Assembly (NCBI GenBank): GCA_017542055.1 | Contig: JAFXXW010000021.1 | Location: 1 to 34,091, forward strand | DNA from: Kiritimatiellia bacterium | GTDB taxonomy: Bacteria; Verrucomicrobiota; Kiritimatiellia; RFP12; UBA1067 | Reading direction: 5' to 3' | Length of the DNA: 34,091 nucleotides | Shown: positions 7,433 to 15,238 of the stretch, one piece after another | How the letters are laid out: each line of letters begins with the position of its first letter | Numbering within the stretch: the stretch's first letter is position 1 | The notes under the pieces: generated by a model | Seen by the model: the letters and a program-made list of their open reading frames with translations, nothing else | What the model was told of the DNA's origin: nothing | The model's database searches: none | Translations under genes and position numbers: made by a program

Positions 7433-10400
7433 GCGAAATCTTGGACTTCGAGCATGATCTCGTTGCCCATCCGGAGATTGATGTCGCCTGCGAGATGCTT
7501 CACCGCGTCGTCGATCCGGCGCAGGAACGGCGTGAGCGTTTCGCGCACCATTTCGCGCTGGTCCTCGGGCGAATGCAGGATGGCATCTTCCACGTTGGCG
7601 AGGAACTGGCGGATTCCGCCGCCATCCAAAACTTCGCCCGCCATCAGCGAGCGGGAGGCGTCGGCGAGTCCCCTCGCGCGCAGCGCGGCCTGCGCCTCGA
7701 TCATCGCGGCGACCACCGCCGTGGGCAGATTCTCCTTGCGGATGCCCTCTTTCGTCTTGGAGGTTATCTTGGATACGAGCAGCGACGCGAAATGCGCAAT
7801 CGATTCGCACACGTCGCCGAATTCGTACCAGCGCGTGCGCATGTCTTCGGTGCGCGAAGCGGCCTTGGCCCCCCACCGGGCATGGATGGTGGAGAAGTAG
7901 ATGCCGTACGTTTCGCACTTGAAGAAGAGCCGGCGATCGGGACCCGACCCCCCGCGTCCGTCCTGGAGATGGTTCATGTCCGGCAGCGTGAAGTAATGGA
8001 AGGTGCGCATGCCGTTCAACAGTCCTCCCATGCCCTCGCGGACGTCGAAGCCGCGCGGCTTGTTGAGGTGGCCGTCCACCGTGTATCCCTGATAGGGCGT
8101 GGCGTGGGTGGAGGTGCGCAGGTAAAGGTTGGGGTTGGTGTCGAGCCAGCGGGCGATGTGGCCGTCGGGGTCGGCGATGGAGAAGGAACCGCGATACATC
8201 ATCTCGCCCTTCTTGAGCGCGGCCGCGTGGATGGCGATGGAGAGCGCCGAAATGTTCTGTTCGTTCGGCTCGAAGCGCGCAACGTCGCCCCGCAGGAGGG
8301 ACTGGACGATCTCGTTGCCGCGATCCACCCGCGCCTTGAGATGCGCGACTAGCTGCTCCACGGTGCGCGGCCGGTGAAAACCGGACCGCATGGTGGTGAC
8401 CATCGTTTCGTAATGGAGCTTCGGCATGCGCACGAGTTTGCCGGTGTTGTCGGTGAACTCCACGTAGGGCGGCAGTTGCGCGGCCGAAAGAGACGGACGC
8501 GGATCGTTGAATTTGGGCAGCGCGAAAGGCTTGTACTGCGCCGCCTCCGCAAGGCCGGATCCGTTCCCCCGGCGCGCGGCGTGCTCGGCCGGATGGGTGA
8601 GCTGGGCCACCTTGTCCTCGTTGAAGTAGGCGAAGAAACCGGCCGCGCGATCCTTGGGGATCGTCACCCGCGTGGCGCCAAAGCCGTCCGTCTCCGCCTT
8701 TACGCCCCAGTCCGCGCCGAATGTGCGGATGTGCTCAAGCGCCTGCGGGGGGATGGGTTTGTCGCAATGGTAGACGAGATTGTCGCCCACCACGCCGGCG
8801 CGCCAAGGAATGCGCGTTTCCGGCTTCACTTCCAGATGCTTGAGCGGCACTTCGCCGTGCTTGCTCACCCAGGTGGTGGGAGAACAGAGCTTTTCGAAAT
8901 TGGCGAGGTTTTCGATGGCGGTTTCCTGCAAGCCCGTGCCCGCCAGGCGGTCGTACAACTCGAGCTGCATGGCGCCCACCTTGAGGAGCTTCTTCATCTG
9001 CGCGTTGAACTCGGTTTCCTTCTTCCCGATCTCGTCGATCACTTTCTGGCGCATGGTGCGCTCGGCGTCCGAGAGACCCTCCGCATTGGGATCGAACGCC
9101 TTGCGGTAGGAGTCGAACAGCTCCTTGAACGCGCCGGAGCGCTGCAGCTCGCGGAGCTGGACGAGACCCTGGAACTTGGCGAAACGCGTGTCGTCGTCGA
9201 ACACGGAGAAGTTCTTGAAGCGCGGCTTGGTGCTGGCGCCATACGTATCCTTGAAGGAGAAGTCGTCCGAAATCTCCAGATACTTTCCGTTGCCTTCGAG
9301 CGAATGGCCGGGATCGATGGCGAAGAACTTGCCCTGCGCGAAACCCTTGTTCTGTCCGCGCTTGCCCACGGCGTCGCGGTCGGCCGTGAGGAGGAAGAAC
9401 GCCTTGTACTTGCCGAGACTCTCGAGCTCCACCGGCTTGCCGTTCTTGCGCTTGGGCGGCACGATGCGGCCATCCTTGATGAAGCCGGCTTCCATGTCCT
9501 GGTAGCCTTCGGCGAACTTGGCCTGGAGCATCAACTTGGGGTGGCCGTCGGAATACTGTCCGCGTACGATTTCGAGCTCCTGGGAGGGAACTCCCGCGAG
9601 CCGGGTGAGGTCGTTGGCGAGCGCCTCGGTGACGGCTCCGGCGGAAATGTCGTCCGCGCTCTGGGCGGTGTCTAAGCGGTAATACTGGGCGAGAATGGGC
9701 TTGCGCGTGGTGAGGATGCGCTCGGGCCGCTGGAAGGAACCGGCGTGCGCCACGCTCTTGTTCACCACGCGATCGTTCTCGTTGTAGTCGAGCTTCATGA
9801 TGTGACGCTCGTTGAAGTGGCGGAAGATGGGCGACTTGAAGTATTCGGGATTGACGGAACCGTTTTCGAGCTTGGCTTTGACGCTCATCACCGCATCGCG
9901 GATTTCGGCGAAGAGCTCCTTCTTGACGGTTGCGAGATCTTGCGCTTCCCAGTCTTCCGGATTCACTAGCGGGAAGCGCTCGCAGAACGCCCGGTAGATG
10001 GCGCTGTTGGGGTCGCGCATGCCCTTTTCGAGCATGTATTCGCCCACCGCCGCCATGCCCGCCGGATGCGCGCGGCCCGCCAGCATGATCTGCTCGCGCG
10101 TGCCGAGGCCCAGACAGGAGTCGCGGAAATCGGCATCTTGCTCCTTCAGTTTTTCGAGCGCGGCCAGGCTCTCGGGCGAGTCGATGTCCGCCAGGAATCC
10201 GCGCGTGTCGTCGGCCGACCAGTCGTTGGTGTAGATGAAGCCCGGCTCCACGCCGTTCGTCTTGAGTTTCTGCAGCAGCACCGGATTGGTGTGCGACCGG
10301 TTCACGCGCATGCCGGTGCCGAGCCGGCCCGACTTGATCCGATCTTCGATGGAGGTGAAGCCTTTGGTGAAGAGGGTTTTGAGATTCTTGAGCCCCACCG

Positions 10401-11004
10401 GATCGTTGCCCTTGGCCTTGGGCGCGTCCGACTTGCCCGGACCGAGCTCTTTGGTGGCGCCGTCGAGCTTGTCGTCTTCGAGATTGTTCTGGGCAAAATC
10501 CCGCGCGTCGCGGATGGCGGCGAGGATGCGGTCCTCGGCGGCTTGCGCCACTTCGCCCGGCGTCTTGCATCCGGCGAGATCTTTGCCGCCCAGGGGGTCG
10601 GCGTGGAGGCGCCGGCGCACCTCGAGCTGCAGCCCGTCCGAGAGCTCCAGCATCTTGGGATGGGTGTCTAGCTGGCGATTGACCTCGCCGATGTAGCGGT
10701 TGCGGCGGATCGTGGCGAGATTGGAGAGCGTGGATTTCACGTCGCAAGCGCGCAGCGACTTGTGCAACTGGTTGCGGGAGCCCACGATCGTATCGAACGC
10801 ATGGACGCCCAAAGCGCCGTACTCGCGCTCGAGGGCGGACCTGAAGGCCGTCATCACGGCATCGTTGGCCTTTTTGCCGGCCGAGAAAAAGTAGTTGCCG
10901 AGCCGCGCGGTGGCATCCGCGCCCCGGCCCTGGAGCTTGATGTCGCGGGAGGCGAAGAGCGTCGAATCGGCCACTCGACGGAAGGTTGCTAGATCGATGG
11001 GCAT
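7429..11004 (-). CDS. Candidate T3SS effector, 1191 residues, with PI3/4-kinase-like central motif
   Basis: This large soluble protein has no signal peptide or membrane segment. It starts at ATG 11004 after a strong AAAGGAGG site, 19 bases downstream of a CesT-type chaperone gene, the usual arrangement for an exported T3SS substrate. The N-terminal 130 residues are helix-rich. A charged linker follows at about 176-202. The centre (about 400-625) resembles an atypical kinase: a helix AVTEALANDLTRLAGVP (457-473), strand KLMLQAKF (490-497), a catalytic-loop-like DRDAVGKRGQN (542-552) and IDPGHSLE (563-570) in the place of the IDFGH motif of PI3/PI4 kinases. Asp542, Asp544, Asn552 and Asp564 are the candidate active residues. 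The spacing to Asn552 is longer than in PI3K. The remaining about 550 residues match nothing I know. The effector role is inferred from context; the kinase call is tentative. Confidence 0.6.
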   Translation of the reverse strand: MPIDLATFRRVADSTLFASRDIKLQGRGADATARLGNYFFSAGKKANDAVMTAFRSALEREYGALGVHAFDTIVGSRNQLHKSLRACDVKSTLSNLATIRRNRYIGEVNRQLDTHPKMLELSDGLQLEVRRRLHADPLGGKDLAGCKTPGEVAQAAEDRILAAIRDARDFAQNNLEDDKLDGATKELGPGKSDAPKAKGNDPVGLKNLKTLFTKGFTSIEDRIKSGRLGTGMRVNRSHTNPVLLQKLKTNGVEPGFIYTNDWSADDTRGFLADIDSPESLAALEKLKEQDADFRDSCLGLGTREQIMLAGRAHPAGMAAVGEYMLEKGMRDPNSAIYRAFCERFPLVNPEDWEAQDLATVKKELFAEIRDAVMSVKAKLENGSVNPEYFKSPIFRHFNERHIMKLDYNENDRVVNKSVAHAGSFQRPERILTTRKPILAQYYRLDTAQSADDISAGAVTEALANDLTRLAGVPSQELEIVRGQYSDGHPKLMLQAKFAEGYQDMEAGFIKDGRIVPPKRKNGKPVELESLGKYKAFFLLTADRDAVGKRGQNKGFAQGKFFAIDPGHSLEGNGKYLEISDDFSFKDTYGASTKPRFKNFSVFDDDTRFAKFQGLVQLRELQRSGAFKELFDSYRKAFDPNAEGLSDAERTMRQKVIDEIGKKETEFNAQMKKLLKVGAMQLELYDRLAGTGLQETAIENLANFEKLCSPTTWVSKHGEVPLKHLEVKPETRIPWRAGVVGDNLVYHCDKPIPPQALEHIRTFGADWGVKAETDGFGATRVTIPKDRAAGFFAYFNEDKVAQLTHPAEHAARRGNGSGLAEAAQYKPFALPKFNDPRPSLSAAQLPPYVEFTDNTGKLVRMPKLHYETMVTTMRSGFHRPRTVEQLVAHLKARVDRGNEIVQSLLRGDVARFEPNEQNISALSIAIHAAALKKGEMMYRGSFSIADPDGHIARWLDTNPNLYLRTSTHATPYQGYTVDGHLNKPRGFDVREGMGGLLNGMRTFHYFTLPDMNHLQDGRGGSGPDRRLFFKCETYGIYFSTIHARWGAKAASRTEDMRTRWYEFGDVCESIAHFASLLVSKITSKTKEGIRKENLPTAVVAAMIEAQAALRARGLADASRSLMAGEVLDGGGIRQFLANVEDAILHSPEDQREMVRETLTPFLRRIDDAVKHLAGDINLRMGNEIMLEVQDFA

Positions 11005-11023
11005 TCCGGTCCTCCTTTCGGCT

Positions 11024-11494
11024 TTAGACGTGGATGATGTGATTATCGGGCTCCGGCGCGCCGGACACGGTTTCCGGCAAGGACTCGCCCGACTGGATGC
11101 GCTCGCGCCAGATGTCGCAAAGTTGCAGAATCTTCTCGAGCGTGGCGGTGAATTCGTCCACGTCGCGCCTGATCAGGTCGAAATCGAAGAAGTAGTTGTA
11201 CACCACGGTTCCGGTTTCCGGCTCCAGCGCGAAATAGCCGCCGGCCGTATCCCGTCCGAAAAGTCCGCCCGCGAGGAGATCGCGATAGACCGCCGCGGGG
11301 GGGTCCGGGGGAAGCTGCACGAGCTCGATGAAGCAAAGCACCTTGCCGGTGCGCTCCACGAATTGCAGATTGAGCGTATAGCGACCGTCGATATCGAGCG
11401 AAACGAGCCCGTCTTCGTCGGCGGCAAAGGCTTCGATGCCGGTCTCCTTGCGCACCTGCGCGAGGAACGATCTGTATTCTTCGATCGTGTTCAT
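11024..11494 (-). CDS. CesT/Tir-family (class I) type III secretion chaperone
   Basis: This is a 156-residue acidic protein. It has the alpha-beta-beta-beta-alpha-beta-beta-alpha pattern of the CesT family: an N-terminal helix (IEEYRSFLAQVRKETGI), strands VSLDIDGRYTLNLQFV and VLCFIELVQLP, helix AVYRDLLAGGLFG, strands GYFALEPETGTVVYNYFFDF, and a C-terminal helix DEFTATLEKILQLCDIWRERI. Such dimeric chaperones keep one or a few effectors partly unfolded in the cytoplasm and bring them to the sorting platform. Start ATG 11494 follows an AAGGAGA site. It is placed between a 91-residue unknown protein and the 1191-residue candidate effector, which are its likely clients. It is the third chaperone of this type in the window, each beside a different candidate or known substrate. 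Confidence 0.85.
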   Translation of the reverse strand: MNTIEEYRSFLAQVRKETGIEAFAADEDGLVSLDIDGRYTLNLQFVERTGKVLCFIELVQLPPDPPAAVYRDLLAGGLFGRDTAGGYFALEPETGTVVYNYFFDFDLIRRDVDEFTATLEKILQLCDIWRERIQSGESLPETVSGAPEPDNHIIHV

Positions 11495-11524
11495 GGCTGG
11501 GTCTCCTTGATGCTTAAAAGCCTC

Positions 11525-11800
11525 TTATGCGTCCATCCGGGCGAAATCGGGCATGGGCGGGGGCGGCAGATTGAACGCCTTGCCGACAAGCGCCCCCAGA
11601 TCGTCGTCGCGGACCAGCGCGCTCTCCGGCACGTCCATCACCGGCTCGCTCTGCTTCAGCACGTCCAACTCCGAGGTGCGCACCCCGATTTTGGTCGCGG
11701 TCTTGGCCGCAACTTCCGTCTTGCCCGACGCCGCTTGCGCCTGAATGGCGCCGAAATCGCGTCCGATGCCGAAATTGCTGCCGTTCAAATTGATTTCCAT
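11525..11800 (-). CDS. Small unknown protein (91 residues) in the effector/chaperone cassette
   Basis: The gene starts at ATG 11800 directly after a strong AAGGAGA site and ends 30 bases before the chaperone gene. The protein has a polar, Asn/Gly-rich N-terminus (MEINLNGSNFGIGRDFG), an Ala/Thr/Lys-rich stretch, then DVLKQSEPVMDVPESALVRDDDLGALVGKAFNLPPPPMPDF. No domain, signal peptide or membrane segment is seen. A polar, unstructured N-terminus is common in type III exported proteins. Its position between a sigma factor and a chaperone allows it to be a small exported substrate, an anti-sigma or coupling factor, or a cofactor of the chaperone. I do not recognise it. Confidence 0.6.
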   Translation of the reverse strand: MEINLNGSNFGIGRDFGAIQAQAASGKTEVAAKTATKIGVRTSELDVLKQSEPVMDVPESALVRDDDLGALVGKAFNLPPPPMPDFARMDA

Positions 11801-11842
11801 AAAATTCTCCTTGATGGTTTCAACCTGTCTACACTCGAGCGG

Positions 11843-12379
11843 TCAAAAGGTTACACGCAAATCGGCGAGAATTTCGCGCAGCTTCTCTTTGGCGCGGAAA
11901 ATGCGCACTTTCACGAGATTTTCGCTCACTCCGGTCTGGTTGGCGATCTCGCGAATCGACATTTCGCCCACCTGGAAGAGCGTGTAGGCCTCGCGCAGAA
12001 TGGGCGGCAACTTGCCGAACGCCTCGTTCAACCGCTTCCGCAGATACTCCGCGTCGGACGCGAGCGTGGCCGGCGGCGGAACCGTCTGCGGCTCGACGGG
12101 ACGGGGCAGGTCGGAATCGGCCTCGCCGGGATCGCGGATTTCGCCCACGAAAAAGAGCCGGGAATTGTCCCTCGCCAGGTTTTTGCGCAAATTGCGCGCG
12201 ATGGTGAAGGCGAGTCCCGACACCGCGGCCGGATCGTCGTGCAAATCGTCGCGCATCTTCCAGAGTTTCACGAAGGTGTTCTGCACGATATCGCACGCAT
12301 CGTGATAGTCGCTGCCGGAGGAGACGAGGTAGTTCGTCAACTTCGGCGCGATGGCGTTGTAATGTTCTGCGATAGTCAT
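11843..12379 (-). CDS. ECF-type sigma70-family RNA polymerase sigma factor
   Basis: This is a 178-residue two-domain sigma factor. Region 2 spans about residues 4-70 (KLTNYLVSSGSDYHDACDIVQNTFVKLW, FTIARNLRKNLAR). Region 4 spans about 115-172 (AFGKLPPILREAYTLFQVGEMSIREIANQTGVSENLVKVRIFRAKEKLREIL), with a helix-turn-helix for the -35 element. The start ATG 12379 overlaps the sctU stop as ATGA, so it is translated with the export switch protein. No adjacent zinc-finger or membrane anti-sigma gene is seen, unlike most ECF loci. I infer that it may drive the T3SS operon or its effectors in a feedback loop. HrpL of plant pathogens is a known ECF regulator of T3SS genes, but is not normally coupled to sctU. 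Confidence 0.92.
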   Translation of the reverse strand: MTIAEHYNAIAPKLTNYLVSSGSDYHDACDIVQNTFVKLWKMRDDLHDDPAAVSGLAFTIARNLRKNLARDNSRLFFVGEIRDPGEADSDLPRPVEPQTVPPPATLASDAEYLRKRLNEAFGKLPPILREAYTLFQVGEMSIREIANQTGVSENLVKVRIFRAKEKLREILADLRVTF

Positions 12380-13476
12380 AACGTCTCCAATTGCACGGAG
12401 TCGAGCTCCGCCTCCTCCTTGCGGGAATCTTCCAGCCGCTTGGCCCACTTAAGGACCTCGGCCACCGGTTCCAGGAAATCTTCGGGTACGAATTCTTCGA
12501 TGCGACCCTTGGCGTAGAGCGACCGGGCGAGCGGCACGTCCTCCAAAATCGGAACGCCCTCGGCGAGCGCGGTTTCGCGGATGATTTTGGCCACGCGGTC
12601 CGCCCCCATGACGACGATGCGCGGCAAGGGATATTCCTCGGCCTTGTAGCGGATGCCCACCGAGATGTGCGTGGGGTTGGTCACCACCACGCTGGCCTGT
12701 TTGGTGGCCTTGACGGGGTCGGGTCCGTTCAAAATCTCGTCGCGGAACTGGCGCTGGGCCTGCTTGACTTCGGCCGAGCCCTCCATTTCCTTGTACTCGC
12801 GCTTCACCTCGTCCTTCGTCATCATCATCTCTTTGATGAAGTTCTTGCCCTGGAACAGCCGGTCGATTACGGCGATGACGATATAGCCGAACGCGGTATA
12901 GACCGCGAGGCGCTTGAGCATGAGCTTGAGGCTGGGGAAAACGTCGTCGATCGTGCCGTAGCACATGGTAAGGAGCTCCGGCACGCTCGCCAAGACGATC
13001 TTGTAGATGAGATAGCCGAGGAAACACACCTTGACCACGTTCTTGAGGAATTCGAACAGATTCTTCTTGGAGAAAATCTTTTTGGCCCCCTCCACGGGGC
13101 TCAGTTTCTCCAGTTTGGGAATGATAGGCTCGAAAGTGAAAAGAAAGCCGATCTGCGCCACGTTGGCCGCGATGCCGATGACGGCCGCCACGAGGACGAA
13201 AATGAACGAGTGCTTGCAGATGATGAAGATCGCCAGCCCCGCCGCCGGACGGGTGGCGTCGAACGAATTGTCGCCAATGCGATCGCCGATGTAGTCGAGC
13301 AACATGGAAGCGTCGTCCACCAGCGCGATTCCCATCCATCCCAAGAGCACGAAGAGGACGATGAGAATGGCCGTCGAAACGATATCCTTCGAAGTGCACA
13401 CTTGACCCTTCTCGCGCGCGTCGCGGAGTTTCTTCTGGGTGGGCATTTCCGTTTTTTCGCCTGAGCTCTCAGCCAC
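12376..13476 (-). CDS. sctU: T3SS export switch protein SctU (YscU/FlhB family)
   Basis: This is a 366-residue inner-membrane protein of the export gate. The N-terminus EKTEMPTQKKLRDAREKGQV is the family signature. About four membrane segments lie between 32 and 205. The cytoplasmic domain carries the autocleavage motif NPTH at 267-270, followed by ISVGIRYK and PLPRIVVMGAD. Cleavage between Asn and Pro switches export from needle and rod subunits to later substrates, in concert with SctP. The start is GTG 13476, chosen because an AAGGAGG site lies seven bases upstream and the family N-terminus is then complete; an in-frame ATG at 13446 would cut into it. It overlaps the sctT stop by eight bases and the sigma-factor start by four. 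Confidence 0.97.
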   Translation of the reverse strand: MAESSGEKTEMPTQKKLRDAREKGQVCTSKDIVSTAILIVLFVLLGWMGIALVDDASMLLDYIGDRIGDNSFDATRPAAGLAIFIICKHSFIFVLVAAVIGIAANVAQIGFLFTFEPIIPKLEKLSPVEGAKKIFSKKNLFEFLKNVVKVCFLGYLIYKIVLASVPELLTMCYGTIDDVFPSLKLMLKRLAVYTAFGYIVIAVIDRLFQGKNFIKEMMMTKDEVKREYKEMEGSAEVKQAQRQFRDEILNGPDPVKATKQASVVVTNPTHISVGIRYKAEEYPLPRIVVMGADRVAKIIRETALAEGVPILEDVPLARSLYAKGRIEEFVPEDFLEPVAEVLKWAKRLEDSRKEEAELDSVQLETL

Positions 13477-14275
13477 CGATCAGCCTCCTTGCGGGGTCCA
13501 GAATGGCCGTGTCGCCGGTGTACATAAGCATGTCCATGATGAACGGCAGGTATGCGATCAGCATCGCCACGCCCAGCGCCGATTTGATCGGCATCGAAAG
13601 GAAAAACACGTTGAGCTGCGGCGCGGTGCGGTTGACGAAGCCAAGCCCGAGCGTGGCGAGGAACATCACGATGATGGCCGGCGCGGAAATTACGACGGTC
13701 GTCTTGAGCATGGCGTCGAGCGTACCCAGGATCTGCACCGGCGCATCGGGGGAGAAGGCGAACCCGAAGGGGTAAAAGGCGCTCGCCGCATCCGGAAAGA
13801 CCGGCCACACGGCATAGCTCCGGTACAAGGCGCCCAGCACCAGGAGAATGGCGCCCGAGGTGAAAAACACGGTGGAAACGATCTGCGTGAAGAATACGCC
13901 CGTCGTCGAAACCTGGGCGCCCGACAAGGGCGAATACACCTCGCCCATCGTGGCGCCGCGCTGGTTGTCGATGAAATTGCCCACGTTCTCCGCCACCCAA
14001 AAGGGAACCGCCGCGAAAAAGCCGATGAGAAAACCGATTATCGCCTCTTTGAGCGCCGCCACGCCGAACATCCACAAGTCGGGCTCGCCCGGCGGCATCC
14101 CCGCATGGACGAACGGAATGGCAATGCAGGCGAACGCCAACGTGGCCGCGCGCCGGGCCACGCCCGGAATCATCGATTCCGCCAAGGCCGGGCAAATCGC
14201 GAACGCACCGCCGATCCGGGCCATCGCAAGCACGGCGGCCAATATCCAACGATGGAACTCGGGATAGGAAATCAC
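13469..14275 (-). CDS. sctT: T3SS export gate protein SctT (YscT/FliR family)
   Basis: This is a 268-residue polytopic inner-membrane protein. It has the SctT/FliR features: AAVLAMARIGGAFAICPAL at the start, GVARRAATLAFACIAIPF, an LIGFFAAVPFWVAENVGNFIDNQRG core with GEVYSPLSG, and LNVFFLSMPIKSALG near the end. It forms the core export gate with SctR and SctS. The start is GTG 14275, overlapping the sctS stop as GTGA; no ATG lies between that point and the first membrane segment. It ends inside the sctU start region. Confidence 0.96.
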   Translation of the reverse strand: MISYPEFHRWILAAVLAMARIGGAFAICPALAESMIPGVARRAATLAFACIAIPFVHAGMPPGEPDLWMFGVAALKEAIIGFLIGFFAAVPFWVAENVGNFIDNQRGATMGEVYSPLSGAQVSTTGVFFTQIVSTVFFTSGAILLVLGALYRSYAVWPVFPDAASAFYPFGFAFSPDAPVQILGTLDAMLKTTVVISAPAIIVMFLATLGLGFVNRTAPQLNVFFLSMPIKSALGVAMLIAYLPFIMDMLMYTGDTAILDPARRLIGG

Positions 14276-14538
14276 CGGAGCAGCGCGAAGTGGCCGAAAA
14301 TATCCTGGGTGTACAGGAGGAGCGACGAGCCCATCCACGACGCGCAGGCGAGCAGCGTAAGCGAGATGGCGATCAGCTTCACGGCGAAGCCGAGCGTCTG
14401 CTCCTGGATTTGCGTCAGCGCCTGCAGGAGCGAAACCATGATGCCGATCACCGTGGCCACCGCGATCGGAATGAGCGACAGCCTCAAAACGAGGATGAGG
14501 CACATCTTGGCATAGTCCAGAATCTGCGCCTGGCTCAT
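14272..14538 (-). CDS. sctS: T3SS export gate protein SctS (YscS/FliQ family)
   Basis: This is an 88-residue protein with two membrane helices, the usual FliQ-family size. LILVLRLSLIPIAVATVIGIMVSLLQALTQIQEQTL is typical, with the conserved QALTQIQEQTL turn, and the second helix is KLIAISLTLLACASWMGSSL. It packs around SctR and SctT in the export gate. The ATG at 14538 overlaps the sctR stop (ATGA), and its own stop overlaps the GTG of sctT, giving strict translational coupling. Confidence 0.96.
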   Translation of the reverse strand: MSQAQILDYAKMCLILVLRLSLIPIAVATVIGIMVSLLQALTQIQEQTLGFAVKLIAISLTLLACASWMGSSLLLYTQDIFGHFALLR

Positions 14539-15233
14539 AGTATGTACCCCCGCACGAGACCCTGGATGAGCATCGTCCAGCCGTTGACCATCACGAAGAG
14601 GAGCAGCTTGAACGGCAGCGAAATCGTCACCGGCGACACCATCATCATGCCCATCGCCAGGAGGATGTTGGAAACGATGATGTCGATGGCGATGAACGGC
14701 AGATAGACGAGAAACCCGATCTGGAACGCCTTGGTGAGTTCCGACACGCAAAACGACGGCAGGAGAATGAAGTAGCTTTCGGGGTCCACCACCGCGGGCT
14801 GTCCGTCCTTGCCCCACAGCGTTTCGGCCGTGTTGACGAAAAAGAGCCTCTCCCGCGGCGAGGTGCGGTCCGAGAGGAACTTGCGGAACGGTTCGGCCGC
14901 CTTGGCCACGGCGTCGGTCTCGAACCAGCGCGGAGCGGCTTCGCCCGCGCCCGCCGGAGCCTTCTGGACGGCCGCTGGCGACTGCTTGGCCAACTCTTCC
15001 TTGGCGATGCTCCACGATTCGCCGGCGATCGGCGCCATGATATAGAAGGTAAGGATCATCGCGAGCGCGTTGATCACCATGTTGGGCGGGATGGACTGGA
15101 TGCCCAGCGCGTTGCGGATGAGCGACATCACCACCACGATCTTGAGGTAGCTCGTGGCGATCATCGCCACGAACGGCAACAGCGACAGCCCTACGAAGAG
15201 GACTATGAGCGAAAACGGATCGGTCTGGAACAT
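14535..15233 (-). CDS. sctR: T3SS export gate protein SctR (YscR/FliP family)
   Basis: This is a 232-residue inner-membrane protein. The family motifs are complete: FVAMIATSYLKIVVVMSLIRNALGIQSIPPNMVINALAMILTFYIMAP near the N-terminus, and SELTKAFQIGFLVYLPFIAIDIIVSNILLAMGMMM then SLPFKLLLFVMVNGW near the C-terminus. It is slightly longer than YscR because of an Ala/Pro-rich insertion (about residues 83-103) in the soluble middle loop. It forms the pentameric core of the gate. A GGAG site precedes ATG 15233, five bases after the sctQ stop. Confidence 0.97.
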   Translation of the reverse strand: MFQTDPFSLIVLFVGLSLLPFVAMIATSYLKIVVVMSLIRNALGIQSIPPNMVINALAMILTFYIMAPIAGESWSIAKEELAKQSPAAVQKAPAGAGEAAPRWFETDAVAKAAEPFRKFLSDRTSPRERLFFVNTAETLWGKDGQPAVVDPESYFILLPSFCVSELTKAFQIGFLVYLPFIAIDIIVSNILLAMGMMMVSPVTISLPFKLLLFVMVNGWTMLIQGLVRGYIL

Positions 15234-15238
15234 GGCGC

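Noticed and set aside
7980-8210. Possible ADP-ribosyltransferase R-S-E motif in the C-terminal part of the candidate effector (MYRGSF at 936-941, TST at 964-966)
   Set aside because: The spacing is short and no ExE element follows in a suitable position, so the two short matches are not enough.
11801-11846. A TTGACC hexamer upstream of the 91-residue gene as a possible promoter
   Set aside because: At a 16-18 base spacing there is no acceptable -10 box, and no GTC-type ECF -10 element was found.
10895-12517. A 540-codon plus-strand frame spanning the sigma factor and chaperone genes
   Set aside because: No domain pattern, and it runs antisense through four genes with good starts on the minus strand.
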